This document shows positions 53,854-63,757 of a stretch of 64,000 bases of DNA, piece by piece. The first letter of the stretch is position 1. Every line of letters begins with the position of its first letter. This stretch comes from an uncultured Blautia sp. Lineage in GTDB: Bacteria > Bacillota > Clostridia > Lachnospirales > Lachnospiraceae. The DNA lies in NCBI GenBank assembly GCA_900549015.1, contig URMH01000001.1:62001-126000 (forward strand). The letters run 5' to 3'. The translations under genes were made by a program, and so were the position numbers. Under the pieces are notes generated by a model, which was given only the letters and a program-made list of their open reading frames with translations, was not told the DNA's origin and ran no database searches.

Positions 53854-54369
53854 ATGGCAAATAAAGATTTTATGGATCCGGAATTAACTGAGGAAGAGAA
53901 GAAAGAAATGATTCTTGAAAATGAAGATGATTATCTCGAAGGATTATTAGCAGCTGCTGATGATGCAGCAAATGATACAAAGAAGATTGATATCATTCGT
54001 AACGAACGGAAGTATTTCTCCTTCAGCATTCATTCGCTGACCGATGAAATGTTAAAAGATATTCGAAAAAAGTACACAAAATATACAAAGAATCGCCGTC
54101 AGGGTATCCGGGTTGCAGACGAGCTGGATCTGCCAAAGTACAGAGCTTCTCTGATTTACAACTCCACTACGGAAGAAGATCAGGCCAAACTGTGGGATAA
54201 TCCTGCTGTCAAAAAAGGCCTGGAAGCAAAAGGCATCTGCATTATCAATGCCCTTGATGTAATCGATGCTGTTCTTCTTCCGGGAGAAAAAGACCGCATT
54301 ATGGATATCATTGATGATGTCAATGGCTTCAATAATGAAGAATTGAAGGCTGAAACTGCAAAAAACTGA
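53854..54369 (+). CDS. xkdN: Tail assembly chaperone (XkdN-like, G product)
   Basis: 171 residues. FSFSIHSLTDEMLKDIRKKYTK and WDNPAVKKGLEAKGICIIN fit XkdN. It coats the tape measure during tail assembly. The last codons GCA AAA AAC form a -1 slippery site, and the stop follows immediately. Confidence 0.85.
   Translation: MANKDFMDPELTEEEKKEMILENEDDYLEGLLAAADDAANDTKKIDIIRNERKYFSFSIHSLTDEMLKDIRKKYTKYTKNRRQGIRVADELDLPKYRASLIYNSTTEEDQAKLWDNPAVKKGLEAKGICIINALDVIDAVLLPGEKDRIMDIIDDVNGFNNEELKAETAKN
54360..54366 (+). promoter_or_regulatory. -1 frameshift slippery site A AAA AAC
   Basis: The heptamer is in the correct phase (GCA AAA AAC, then TGA). A shift of one base back leads into CTG ATT ATG and an open frame of 51 codons. 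A hairpin (54378-54383 with 54397-54402) starts 11 nt later and could promote the shift. Confidence 0.75.
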
Positions 54370-54521
54370 TTATGGCCGGTGGGAAGTCAACATTACTCCA
54401 CCACATATTTCAACGCCAAGGTTTATTGCCAAGTGAAGTAATGAGTCTGCCCTCTGGAGAGAGGGCTTTTCTTTTTGCTTCAACCAGGCTATGGATCGAG
54501 GCGAATACGAAAAAGGGGTGA
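54366..54521 (+). CDS. Frameshift extension of the tail chaperone (T part)
   Basis: After the shift the frame reads through MAGGKSTLLHHIFQRQG and GERAFLFASTRLWIEANTKKG to TGA at 54519-54521, just before the tape measure start. The sequence is like the C-terminal part of G-T fusions in other phages. An ATG at 54372 could also start it separately, but no ribosome site precedes it, so the frameshift is favoured. Confidence 0.75.
   Translation: MIMAGGKSTLLHHIFQRQGLLPSEVMSLPSGERAFLFASTRLWIEANTKKG
54449..54476 (+). terminator. Terminator-like hairpin before the tape measure gene
   Basis: A perfect 7-bp GC-rich stem (54449-54455 with 54460-54466), GGAG loop and T-rich tail, inside the frameshift extension. 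Confidence 0.6.
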
Positions 54522-54529
54522 CATGGTAA

Positions 54530-57500
54530 ATGGGAGAAACAATTAGAATTGAGATTCCTGTATCTGTGAATGATAATACAGACCCTGGCCTATCAAATAT
54601 TACGAATAAGATGAACACCCTAGCCACTGCCGCCCAGAAGGTAAATCGGATCCTGTCATCTGGATTCAAAACCAGAGGGATTGAACAAACAGCAGAGCGA
54701 GTAGATCGAACGCTTGGACGTGAGCATTCTATTGAAGTTTCAGCAGATGACAATGCCACTCCGGTTCTTTCAAGAGTCGAAGATGCGGCTGAAAGAGTAG
54801 GAGGAATATCTGCAGATATTGAGATAGGTGCAAACGACAATGCTACCGCTGAAATATCTGGTGTCGAGGATGCAGCAGCAACCCTTGACGGAGCAAGTGC
54901 TGACGTAGAACTGGGGGCAGATGATAATGCCACCGGGGTGGTAAATAGTGTTGGAGATTCACTGTCTGTTCTAAACGGAAATGAAGCGGTAGTAGAGCTT
55001 ACTGCGGACGACAATGCTACGATGCAGATTATGGATGTGGAGGATGCTTTAGCCGCCTTGAATGGTGAAGTGGCTGTGGCCTCAGTGGAAGCTGACGATA
55101 CAGCCACGCAGATAATCCGAAGCGCTGAAGATGCAGTGGCCACATTCGATGGAACTTCCGGGACAGCGGAACTGGGTGCAGATGATAATGCAAGTCCGAT
55201 CATCGATGATGTGATGGATAAAGCATCAGCCTGGGACGGAAGCGTATTTACGGCAACTATGAGTATAGTAGATGCCGCTACTGCCCCAATGGGAGCGGTT
55301 TTAAATGCTGCAAAGAATCCAATAGCACAGGGCGCAACATTCCTTGGAGTGAGCGCAGGACTGGCTGATACTGTGAATACATACAAAGGGTTTGAGAGTA
55401 TGATGTCACAGGTTCAGGCTATATCTGGTGCTACAGGAAAAGAATTTGATGATCTGACCGCAAAAGCACAGGAAATGGGTGCAACTACGAAGTTTACCGC
55501 TACTGAAGCAGCTCAGGCATTTAATTACATGGCTATGGCAGGCTGGAAACCAGAGCAAATGACTGCTGGTATATCCGGTATTATGAGTCTGGCAGCAGCT
55601 TCCGGCGAAGATCTGGCAAGCACCTCGGATATTGTTACAGATGCTTTGACAGCTTTTGGTCTGAAAGCAAAAGATGCCGGACATTTCTCGGATGTCCTTG
55701 CAAAGGCGTCTGCTAGTTCGAATACAAACGTAGGCATGCTAGGTGAATCATTCAAATATGTTGCGCCGGTAGCAGGAGCCATGAAATATAGCGTCGAAGA
55801 TACTTCTTTGGCATTAGGGCTTATGGCTAACAGTTCAATTAAAGGAAGCATGGCCGGTACAGCCTTAAAGACATCCCTGGCTAACATGGCAGCACCAACT
55901 AACAGCATGGCAGAGGCTATGGACAAATATGGTATTAGCCTGACCGACAGCTCAGGAAACATGAAAACACTGAAAGGTGTCATGGATAATTTGCGAAGCA
56001 GTTTAGGAGGTCTTTCTGAAACTGAACAGACAGCGGCGGCATCCACCATTTTCGGAAAAGAAGCTATGAGCGGTATGCTTGCTATCATCAATGCTTCAGA
56101 ACAGGACTATAACGATCTTTCGAATGCAATCGGAAATTCAAAAGATGCAGCACAGGATATGGCTGACACCATGTTGGACAACCTAGCAGGCTCCATGACT
56201 CTTATGCAGTCGGCCGTAGAAGGCGTTCAGAACAGTTTTGGACAGAGACTTACTCCTTATGTCAGAGGATTCGTTGATTCCATTACAGATGCAATGCCGG
56301 CTGTGACGGTTGCTCTGAATGATTTTATGGACACTGTGGACAAAAAAGCAGCACACATGAAGACTGTTATCGGGACCATGACGGCATCTGATGAGTGGCA
56401 GAATGCGGATATGTTCGGAAAGATGGATATTGCATGGGATACTCTTATCGGTCAGCCTTTTGCCGACTGGATTGGCGGAGATGGGAAACATCTGATTTCT
56501 TCCGGCCTCGGAACATTATTCTCTAGCGCGTCTGCTATTCTTCCGGGAGGAAAGAAAGCAGGCCTTTCTTCTGTGCTCAGCTCTATGCTGATCGCTAAAG
56601 GAGCAACTGGGATTCTTGGAAATGCAAAGAATATTGCGACCACCTTACAGCCTATCGGAAATGCTATTAAAAGCATTGGACTTGCAGCACAGACAGCGCC
56701 AAGTGTTGGAGCGTTCATAAGTGATCTGGGAGCAATGGTTCCGACAGCGGCGAAATTCGGACTTGCGGCAGCGGCAGTAACAGCGGCAGTGGTTGGAATT
56801 GGTGTTGCAGTAGACAACTATAACCAGAAAGCTTTGAGCAGTAATCTGGAAGAACATTTTGGAAACATCAAACTATCAGCTCAGGAAGTGCAGGACATTG
56901 CTTCTGGAATTCTTGATCAGAAGTACCTGGCCAATGTGGAAGTTGCCTTAAATGAGGTAAAGAACGCTGATAAGCTTCAAGAAGATGCCCAGAAGGCGCT
57001 GGAATCCAATGACGTTCTGGAGTTTAAGAGCAGAGTTGGTATTAAACTTACGACAGAAGAACAGGAAGATTACACAAGTAATATCGAAACTTTTGTTAAG
57101 AGCAAGATTGAAGAACTGGAAAGCCGGACGTTTGCAGCGCATATCCACGTTCAGACGTATCTCGGAGGTACGGAAGAGGGACAGACATTAGCCCAGAACA
57201 TCGAGAAATGGGCTACAGCGGATTATGTTGAATTGGATGGATTATCTAGCCAGTTATCACAAAAGGTCTCTGAGGCACTGAAAGATGGAATCATAGATGC
57301 AGATGAAGAAGGCGCCATCAGTGCTTTGCAGGAAAAAATGAACAGCATAACTGCCCGGTGGAAGGAATCGGAAGCACAGGCAAAATGGGACTGGATAAAT
57401 CAGGAATACGGGAGCTTGAATGCAGCTGATCTGGAAAGTGGCTCATTCACTGACTTACTGGGAGCAATGAGAGATCAGAGGCAATCGGCAAAGGAAAGCG

Positions 57501-59782
57501 TACAGGCAGATGTTGAGCAGTGGTATTCAGAGCTTAACTCGATGGAATCAGCCGGAAGAATCACATCTGCTCAGAATAAGCAGTATCACGAAATGACTGG
57601 TTGGTATGTAAAAGGGCAGGAAGGAAGTGAGCTGTCGAAGAGCTTACAGCTTGGTTCGAACACTTTGAATTCTGCATATGCTGAGAAGATTCAGAGCAAC
57701 AGGCAGAGCCTTGCGGAAAATACGCAGTTTTCTATTGATTCAGCACAGAAACAATTAGAGAGCGGAGATACATCCGCTATGACCAGCGCATTGATGTACG
57801 GGTTCAACGAACTTGGCAATGGAAAAACATTAGGAATTACAACTGATGCTACACAGAATGCCTTGAGTACCATGTATGAGAGCATGAAACCTGATGTAAC
57901 ACAGATGCAGGGCCTAATTGACGATTACCGGGAAGCGGGGAAAGCAGTTCCGCAAAGCCTTATGGATTCATTTAATGATGCTATTGAGGTTGGAGCAGCT
58001 GCTGGCGATACGTCTGCAACATGGCAGAACTATGCTAATCAGATCTGGAAGAATGGAAGTGATGAATTAAAAGCATCACTTACGGATCCGAGCAATCCAA
58101 TGTATGAAACGGTCCGCAGTCAGTTGCCTCCTGAACTTGCAGAAGCGATTGACAGGGCGGCGGCAGAGACTACAACTGAAGATGTGACACTTGAAGGACT
58201 GAAAGCTTCTGTTGATGGAGACGTTGATATTGACAAAGATGCATGGACTTCAAAGCTGAATGAAGCTCTTGGTGACTTGGGTGAAACACAGGAGGTTACC
58301 GCTGATCATGTAAAGATTAAGGTTGATCAAGGCGATTGCCTATGGGAAATTGGCAACGCTCTTGGAATTGACTGGCAGACCATTGCAGAACAGAATGGCA
58401 TCGAAAGCCCGTATGTTATTCACCCAGACCAGGAACTGACTATTTCCATGGATACGTTGACTGCAGAAGTTGACGGAGACAAGGCTCAGGCTGCTATCGA
58501 GCAGGCTATGTCGGCTCTGAATGCAGAAGGAGCAGAAATGTCTGTGACAGCAGAAGGAGTCAAAGTTGATCTGGCAGATGTAGAAGTGGATTCCGATACA
58601 GCGGCGGCTCAGATTGAGGCAGCTCTCGGCATGGAATCCGGGACACTTGCGGCAAATGGAATTGAAGTGCAGGCAGGCGCATCTGTTACTATCCCATCAG
58701 AACTGGTAACGGTGGATACATCTGGCATGCAGTCTGCAACCGAACAGGCAGCAGATGAAACGGAAACAGAGCCTATTGAGCAGGAAGCATCTGCAAATGT
58801 AAATGTCACAAATACAACGACCGACACCTCCGGAATGCAGGCACAGGCGGAAGAAGATGCAAAAGGTGCCGTAGGAGATGTACCAGTTGAAGGCAGTGCA
58901 AATGTTACCTTCTCAGGCACGACAACAGACACTTCTGGCGTTGTGGAGCAGGTAACAGCAGATATTGAGAGCGCAGTAAGTGATGTTCCGGCCAATGGTC
59001 ATGCGAGCATCACGTTAGATCAGTCCAATAATGCGGCTGAGATTTATTCTCTCGCAACAGCTGATGTAGTATCTGCTTTCTCGGAGACAATTCCAGCAGA
59101 CGGACATGTTGATGTCACACTTGACCAGACGAATAATGCGGCAGCTATTTACTCAGAATGTGCCGGACAGGTACAAAGCACATTCTCACAGGGCTTCACT
59201 GCATCTGCAGATGTTGCGGTTACATTGAACTGGCATATTACGAATCCATCAGCTAGCATTTCCACATCAAGTAGCGGATCATCTGTATCAGCCACTATAG
59301 CCGGGCACGCTTCAGGCGGTGAAGTCGGATTGAATGGAGCTGAGCTGTCGTGGGTAGGTGAGGAAGGATTGGAATATATCATTCCTACAGTGCCGGCCAG
59401 ACGGCAGAGAGGTATTGAATTGTGGAAATCCGCAGGACGGACACTGGGAGTTCTTGGTCCTGATGATGAGATATCAGCACATGCGAGCGGAGGAATCGTT
59501 GGCAAAGAAGTATCAAACACGATACCTTATTTCGACACAGATTCCAGTTCACAAGATTCTGAAAAAACAGAGAAAGAAACTGTGCCAACGAATGTAGTGT
59601 CAGACAAATCTGGCGTTGTGGTACAGGTTAACCTCTCCCCGCAGTTCAATATATCAGATACAAATGACAGTGATGTTATTCGGCTCATCAAAGCGCATAT
59701 CAAGGAGCTGGCTGACGATCTTGGAAGCGAAATTGCAACAATGCTCAGCGAAGCTTATGAGAATACGCCTGTTACAACATAA
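54530..59782 (+). CDS. xkdO: Tape measure protein (XkdO-like)
   Basis: 1750 residues, which sets tail length. Residues about 73-246 are six exact 29-residue repeats. The TP901-type tape measure domain follows (about 290-590: MSQVQAISGATGKEFDDL, AAQAFNYMAMAGWKPEQM). Hydrophobic helices lie near 660-770. A LysM-like domain is at about 1264-1305 (GDCLWEIGNALGIDWQTIAEQNG), and Thr/Asp-Thr-Ser repeats (TTTDTSGM) lie at about 1425-1480. The C-terminal region includes GLEYIIPTVPARRQRGIELW. Some of these domains may help the tail reach through the cell wall. Confidence 0.93.
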   Translation: MGETIRIEIPVSVNDNTDPGLSNITNKMNTLATAAQKVNRILSSGFKTRGIEQTAERVDRTLGREHSIEVSADDNATPVLSRVEDAAERVGGISADIEIGANDNATAEISGVEDAAATLDGASADVELGADDNATGVVNSVGDSLSVLNGNEAVVELTADDNATMQIMDVEDALAALNGEVAVASVEADDTATQIIRSAEDAVATFDGTSGTAELGADDNASPIIDDVMDKASAWDGSVFTATMSIVDAATAPMGAVLNAAKNPIAQGATFLGVSAGLADTVNTYKGFESMMSQVQAISGATGKEFDDLTAKAQEMGATTKFTATEAAQAFNYMAMAGWKPEQMTAGISGIMSLAAASGEDLASTSDIVTDALTAFGLKAKDAGHFSDVLAKASASSNTNVGMLGESFKYVAPVAGAMKYSVEDTSLALGLMANSSIKGSMAGTALKTSLANMAAPTNSMAEAMDKYGISLTDSSGNMKTLKGVMDNLRSSLGGLSETEQTAAASTIFGKEAMSGMLAIINASEQDYNDLSNAIGNSKDAAQDMADTMLDNLAGSMTLMQSAVEGVQNSFGQRLTPYVRGFVDSITDAMPAVTVALNDFMDTVDKKAAHMKTVIGTMTASDEWQNADMFGKMDIAWDTLIGQPFADWIGGDGKHLISSGLGTLFSSASAILPGGKKAGLSSVLSSMLIAKGATGILGNAKNIATTLQPIGNAIKSIGLAAQTAPSVGAFISDLGAMVPTAAKFGLAAAAVTAAVVGIGVAVDNYNQKALSSNLEEHFGNIKLSAQEVQDIASGILDQKYLANVEVALNEVKNADKLQEDAQKALESNDVLEFKSRVGIKLTTEEQEDYTSNIETFVKSKIEELESRTFAAHIHVQTYLGGTEEGQTLAQNIEKWATADYVELDGLSSQLSQKVSEALKDGIIDADEEGAISALQEKMNSITARWKESEAQAKWDWINQEYGSLNAADLESGSFTDLLGAMRDQRQSAKESVQADVEQWYSELNSMESAGRITSAQNKQYHEMTGWYVKGQEGSELSKSLQLGSNTLNSAYAEKIQSNRQSLAENTQFSIDSAQKQLESGDTSAMTSALMYGFNELGNGKTLGITTDATQNALSTMYESMKPDVTQMQGLIDDYREAGKAVPQSLMDSFNDAIEVGAAAGDTSATWQNYANQIWKNGSDELKASLTDPSNPMYETVRSQLPPELAEAIDRAAAETTTEDVTLEGLKASVDGDVDIDKDAWTSKLNEALGDLGETQEVTADHVKIKVDQGDCLWEIGNALGIDWQTIAEQNGIESPYVIHPDQELTISMDTLTAEVDGDKAQAAIEQAMSALNAEGAEMSVTAEGVKVDLADVEVDSDTAAAQIEAALGMESGTLAANGIEVQAGASVTIPSELVTVDTSGMQSATEQAADETETEPIEQEASANVNVTNTTTDTSGMQAQAEEDAKGAVGDVPVEGSANVTFSGTTTDTSGVVEQVTADIESAVSDVPANGHASITLDQSNNAAEIYSLATADVVSAFSETIPADGHVDVTLDQTNNAAAIYSECAGQVQSTFSQGFTASADVAVTLNWHITNPSASISTSSSGSSVSATIAGHASGGEVGLNGAELSWVGEEGLEYIIPTVPARRQRGIELWKSAGRTLGVLGPDDEISAHASGGIVGKEVSNTIPYFDTDSSSQDSEKTEKETVPTNVVSDKSGVVVQVNLSPQFNISDTNDSDVIRLIKAHIKELADDLGSEIATMLSEAYENTPVTT
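54746..55267 (+). repeat. Six 87-bp (29-residue) tandem repeats in the tape measure
   Basis: The motif A-D-D-N-A-T begins at 54746, 54833, 54920, 55007, 55094 and 55181, always 87 bp apart with no insertion or loss. The copies differ at many positions, so they are old. The last unit degrades at its end. Confidence 0.9.
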
Positions 59783-59791
59783 GGAGGGAAC

Positions 59792-60490
59792 ATGGGAGCG
59801 ATATTAAAAGAATTGCATAATTCGGCATCGAAGTTCCAGTTCCCTTCGATGCCAAAAGATGATGTTGATGTAAAAAGAGAAACAGCATATCAGGAATATA
59901 ACATTCTTGGAAAAGGAAAAATGAGTTACCCATCTGGTATGGGTACTCAGATTATAAAATGGTCTGGATATTTCTGGGGGGCAGGCAGAAAAAAGCTTGC
60001 CTCCGTAAACCAGAAATGGATAGCGCCAAAAACCTGCGCCAGCAAACTGAAAAGCTGGCAGACAAAAAAGACACCTTTAAATCTGGTGGTTTCTGAAGCT
60101 GGTATCAATGAAGATGTTACTATCAAATCTTTTGAGTATAAGCCTTTTGGCGGACATGGGGACTATTCGTACGAGATATCTTTTGTTCCATATGTCGAGA
60201 TGAAGATTTATACAACAAAGGAACTGGGGACTAAGAAAAAAGCTAAAAAGAAAAAGAAAACCACTAGGCCAAGTACCAAGAAATCTACTAAAAAGAAAAA
60301 GACCTACAGGATTGTCCGAGGCGATACGCTTTGCGGAATATCTCGTAAGAAATATAAAACTGAATCAAAGTGGAGAAATATCTACAATGCCAATAAGAAG
60401 GTTATTGAAGCGGCTGCTAAGAAACATGGCCGGCGCAATAGCGACAACGGACATTGGATATATCCAGGAACAGTACTGACTTTACCATAA
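59792..60490 (+). CDS. xkdP: LysM tail hub/spacer protein (XkdP-like)
   Basis: 232 residues. A beta-rich N-terminal part (PSGMGTQIIKWSGYFWGAGR, PLNLVVSE) fits the tube-baseplate adaptor. A very basic linker (KKKAKKKKKTTR, about 149-172) precedes a C-terminal LysM domain (about 175-232, YRIVRGDTLCGISRKKYK). LysM binds peptidoglycan glycan chains. Confidence 0.85.
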   Translation: MGAILKELHNSASKFQFPSMPKDDVDVKRETAYQEYNILGKGKMSYPSGMGTQIIKWSGYFWGAGRKKLASVNQKWIAPKTCASKLKSWQTKKTPLNLVVSEAGINEDVTIKSFEYKPFGGHGDYSYEISFVPYVEMKIYTTKELGTKKKAKKKKKTTRPSTKKSTKKKKTYRIVRGDTLCGISRKKYKTESKWRNIYNANKKVIEAAAKKHGRRNSDNGHWIYPGTVLTLP

Positions 60491-60503
60491 GGAGGCGAGA
60501 GTA

Positions 60504-61760
60504 TTGATAAATCCAATGAAATATAAATACCTCGTGGCCATTATGACTGCAGATAAAAAGGCTTACGACATCACGCAATTTGTCGAAGATGTATCCTGGG
60601 AAGAGGGAGAGAACCAGCTTGCGGCCAGAATTAGTTTTTCAGCCAAGAACGATAAAACTTCAAAGGGAAGAATTTCTTCTCTTGCCAAGCCTGGGTGTTA
60701 TGCAGCACTTTTGTATTCCTATAATGGCGGCAAAAATGCCGAAGCAACCAGAGGAAAAATAGTTGAATGGAATCCTTCAGCGAGAACATCCGGAGAGAAG
60801 TTTAAGGTAAAGGCATACGATGTTCTATATGATCTGCAGGAATCACAAGATCATGTATATTTTTCAGCTGGCGTAAAGACAAAGTCAGCCATAGTCCAAG
60901 TGTTGAAACGCTGGGGCATAAAGGTCACATCTTACAGCGGACCAAATGTGAAGCATGGGAAACTGGCTTATAAGTCTGAAAAGCTTGGAACAGTGGTTGT
61001 GAAAATCCTCAAGGAAGCCAAAAAGAAAGGTGGCATTGAGGCATGTCTGCGGGCTGTGAAAATGAATGTGACCGTAGTTGGTTTTGGAACAAATAAAACA
61101 GTATATCATTTTGAAGAAACACAGCATCTTACAGAAGTAAACCATAAGATCAGCACTACCGGGATGGTTACAAGGGTAAAAATCATCGGAAAAGCAAATG
61201 ATGATGGATGCTCACCTGTTGAGGCTACAGTTGATGGAAAGACAAGCTACGGAATCCGACAGAAGATTGTTTCCAGGGGAACCAATGATACTTTGGATGA
61301 GGCAAAAAAAGAAGCGAGAGAGATCCTTGCAGATGATGGCAAACCAAAGGAAGAAATCACGATAAAACTTCCGGATATTCCTATCATTCGGAAGGGTGAC
61401 AAGATTCATCTAAAAACAGCTTCAATAAGTGCTGGGTATTATATCGTAATATCTGCTACGCATGATGTAGATAAAATGCTTATGACACTGGGATTGAAAA
61501 AAGCACCGGCAGCAAAAAAGAGCAGTGGGAATAAAAAAACAAAAGCAAAATCATATGATGTTGGGGACATTGTTAATTTCCATGGCGGTAAGCATTATGT
61601 CAGCAGTTATCCAGATGCCAGAGGATACAGTGTAGGAGCCGGAAAAGCAAAAATCACGATCAAAGGTGGTTCCGGAAAAGCACACCCATGGCATCTGGTT
61701 ACACAAAACTGGAATCAGACTCATGTCTGGGGCTGGGTTGACGATGGATCATTTGACTGA
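60504..61760 (+). CDS. xkdQ: Baseplate hub protein (XkdQ-like) with C-terminal SH3-like end
   Basis: 418 residues. VEDVSWEEGENQLAARISFSA, LYDLQESQDHVYFSAG and VRIKIIGK-like strands fit the XkdQ/gpD hub. A basic linker (about 330-350) leads to a C-terminal domain (DVGDIVNFHGGKHYVSSY, then VWGWVDDGSF) that resembles a bacterial SH3 cell-wall-binding unit. TTG at 60504 has GGAGG 8 nt upstream; ATG at 60516 is the alternative. Confidence 0.85.
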   Translation: MINPMKYKYLVAIMTADKKAYDITQFVEDVSWEEGENQLAARISFSAKNDKTSKGRISSLAKPGCYAALLYSYNGGKNAEATRGKIVEWNPSARTSGEKFKVKAYDVLYDLQESQDHVYFSAGVKTKSAIVQVLKRWGIKVTSYSGPNVKHGKLAYKSEKLGTVVVKILKEAKKKGGIEACLRAVKMNVTVVGFGTNKTVYHFEETQHLTEVNHKISTTGMVTRVKIIGKANDDGCSPVEATVDGKTSYGIRQKIVSRGTNDTLDEAKKEAREILADDGKPKEEITIKLPDIPIIRKGDKIHLKTASISAGYYIVISATHDVDKMLMTLGLKKAPAAKKSSGNKKTKAKSYDVGDIVNFHGGKHYVSSYPDARGYSVGAGKAKITIKGGSGKAHPWHLVTQNWNQTHVWGWVDDGSFD

Positions 61761-61773
61761 CAGGAGGAACATT

Positions 61774-62133
61774 ATGTCAAAAATGGAAAAAAATGGAATG
61801 GAAAAGCTTGCAAAGGTATTGGATTCGAGAATGGGAGAACACTCAGGAGGAGGATTTTCGTTCGACTTTGGAGTGATTAAGAAAGATTATTCCCTTGTTT
61901 CCAATACCTTTCCTTTGCCTATTCCTAAAAAGGATTATTCCGTCTGCAGACTTTTGGCCAATCTATCAACCAACGTATCTGGAGGAACGCACGGAGGGCA
62001 TAACAGCGGAACGGGATCACATAGCCATAAGGTGGTTATGCCTAAGTTAAAACCGGGAGATCGTGTGCTTATCGTATGGGTTGAGGGAGAACCTGTAGTC
62101 GTAGATGTAGTAGTCAAGGCAAGTGGATTATAG
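61774..62133 (+). CDS. xkdR: DUF2577 baseplate protein (XkdR-like)
   Basis: 119 residues. A conserved His-rich segment THGGHNSGTGSHSHK and LKPGDRVLIVWVEGEPVVVDVV fit DUF2577, between hub and gp25-like genes. Confidence 0.8.
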   Translation: MSKMEKNGMEKLAKVLDSRMGEHSGGGFSFDFGVIKKDYSLVSNTFPLPIPKKDYSVCRLLANLSTNVSGGTHGGHNSGTGSHSHKVVMPKLKPGDRVLIVWVEGEPVVVDVVVKASGL

Positions 62134-62141
62134 GAGGCAAT

Positions 62142-62603
62142 ATGGAAGAAGAATCAAAAAATTTACTGCCGACTGTGGATGTTCCAGATTTTGTGGATGA
62201 GGAGGAAGACGAAGAATATGACGTTGACTATAAACCATCGCCAATGTGGGATCTTGAAAAAGGAGATTTTGTTCGCACCGCCGCAAATAATGTGCCAATG
62301 AACGATGGATATGAAGCATATAAAATATGGTGTGTAAAAACGGTATCTACAGAAAGATATTCTTGCCTGGGATATTCGGATGATCATGGAACTGAAACGG
62401 AAGATATAACAAGAGAATCTGACCAAAGCACTGTAGAACTTTCTCTAGAAAGGACAATCCAGGAAGCTCTGATGGTCAATCCGCGAACATCATCGGTAGA
62501 AGAGTTTTCTTTTGAATGGGGTACTGGGAGGGTAAAAGTATCATTCATAGTTTATTCAGTTGATGGAGAACCTTTTACCGTTGATTCAATCATTGAAGTT
62601 TAG
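62142..62603 (+). CDS. xkdS: DUF2634/gp25-like baseplate wedge protein (XkdS-like)
   Basis: 153 residues. PMWDLEKGDFVRTA, YEAYKIWCVKTVSTERY, YSDDHGTE and the ERTIQEALMVNPRTSSVEEFSF segment follow the gp25/XkdS order. Confidence 0.85.
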   Translation: MEEESKNLLPTVDVPDFVDEEEDEEYDVDYKPSPMWDLEKGDFVRTAANNVPMNDGYEAYKIWCVKTVSTERYSCLGYSDDHGTETEDITRESDQSTVELSLERTIQEALMVNPRTSSVEEFSFEWGTGRVKVSFIVYSVDGEPFTVDSIIEV

Positions 62604-62617
62604 AGGAGGTGGTTAAT

Positions 62618-63757
62618 ATGGCTAGACCAGAGTTTGAAGTTCCGGAATTTGTGTCAGAAAGTGATTCTGACCAGATACAGGAGAGGATGATGGGGAACCT
62701 TCCGGCGGATATATCGGATATGGAAGGTGATTTCCCATATGATTTTACCATGCCTACGGCCATCGAAATATCTCAGCTTGTACAGTTCAATCTTGTTCGC
62801 TGCCTGATGGTTGCGTTTCCGGAATATTCTTGGGGCGATTGGATGGATCTGCATGGTGGAGAAGCAGGAGTGACAAGAAAAGAAGCTGTAGCAGCAACTG
62901 GAACAGTGTCTGTTACGGCGGCTTATGGCACAGTATTGGCAGCAGGCACAGTTTTTGCAGTTCCTGCAACAGATCAGATGGAAGCTGTTGAATTCCAGAC
63001 TTTGCGAACTGTTACGTTCGCAGAGAATGAAACCATGGATCTTGCGGTTGAAGCGGTCATTCCTGGAGTATCTGGGAATGTTCCGGCAAATACGATTACA
63101 ATTATGGCATCACCGATCAATGGCGTTACAGCGATTACCAACAGCGAGAAAACTTCGGGCGGTGCCGAAGAAGAAAACGATGAAGATTATTACGAAAGAA
63201 TCCATGCTGAATTCCAAGATTCGCAGTTCTATGTCGCGAATGATGCTGACTATATTAAGTGGGCCAAAGAAGTTCCCGGGATTGGAGATTGTATTGTAGA
63301 ACCAGCTGTTGAAGGACCTGGAACAGTGGGACTGATCTTAGTTGATAGCAACGGACAGCCCGCATCAAGTACATTGGTCACAGCAGTTTACAACCACATC
63401 GTTTCTCCGAACGACAGGAGCAAAAGACTGTTGCCTACTGGATCGTCTAAGCTGATTGTCAAGTCAGCTACAGTAAAAACTGTAGATTTTGCCTGTACAG
63501 GACTTGTTCTGGATGGCGTTGGATTGGATGATGTAATCTCGACATTCAAAACTGAAATGATGGCAGTCTATTCTGCGGCGAAAGAAACAAATATCCTTCG
63601 CTACAATTCAGCTCGAACAGTATTGTCAACCATAACCGGAGTAAGCGATTTCATAGATTTTACGATGGATGGAAAGAGAGAAAACATTCACCTTTCATCA
63701 AGCGAGTATGCAGATACCGGTAATGTGACATTTACATTAGAGGGGGCTGAGACATGA
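62618..63757 (+). CDS. xkdT: Baseplate J-like protein (XkdT-like)
   Basis: 379 residues. The N-terminus, GEAGVTRKEAVAATGTV, VEAVIPGVSGNVPANTI and EENDEDYYERIHAEFQ, then VPGIGDCIVEP are typical of baseplate J/Mu gp47 wedge proteins. ATG 62618 follows GAGGAGG. Confidence 0.92.
   Translation: MARPEFEVPEFVSESDSDQIQERMMGNLPADISDMEGDFPYDFTMPTAIEISQLVQFNLVRCLMVAFPEYSWGDWMDLHGGEAGVTRKEAVAATGTVSVTAAYGTVLAAGTVFAVPATDQMEAVEFQTLRTVTFAENETMDLAVEAVIPGVSGNVPANTITIMASPINGVTAITNSEKTSGGAEEENDEDYYERIHAEFQDSQFYVANDADYIKWAKEVPGIGDCIVEPAVEGPGTVGLILVDSNGQPASSTLVTAVYNHIVSPNDRSKRLLPTGSSKLIVKSATVKTVDFACTGLVLDGVGLDDVISTFKTEMMAVYSAAKETNILRYNSARTVLSTITGVSDFIDFTMDGKRENIHLSSSEYADTGNVTFTLEGAET

Noticed and set aside
54370..55386. 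A long minus-strand frame opposite the tape measure repeats
   Set aside because: Its repeats are only the reverse image of the 29-residue units, and there is no ribosome site or family match.
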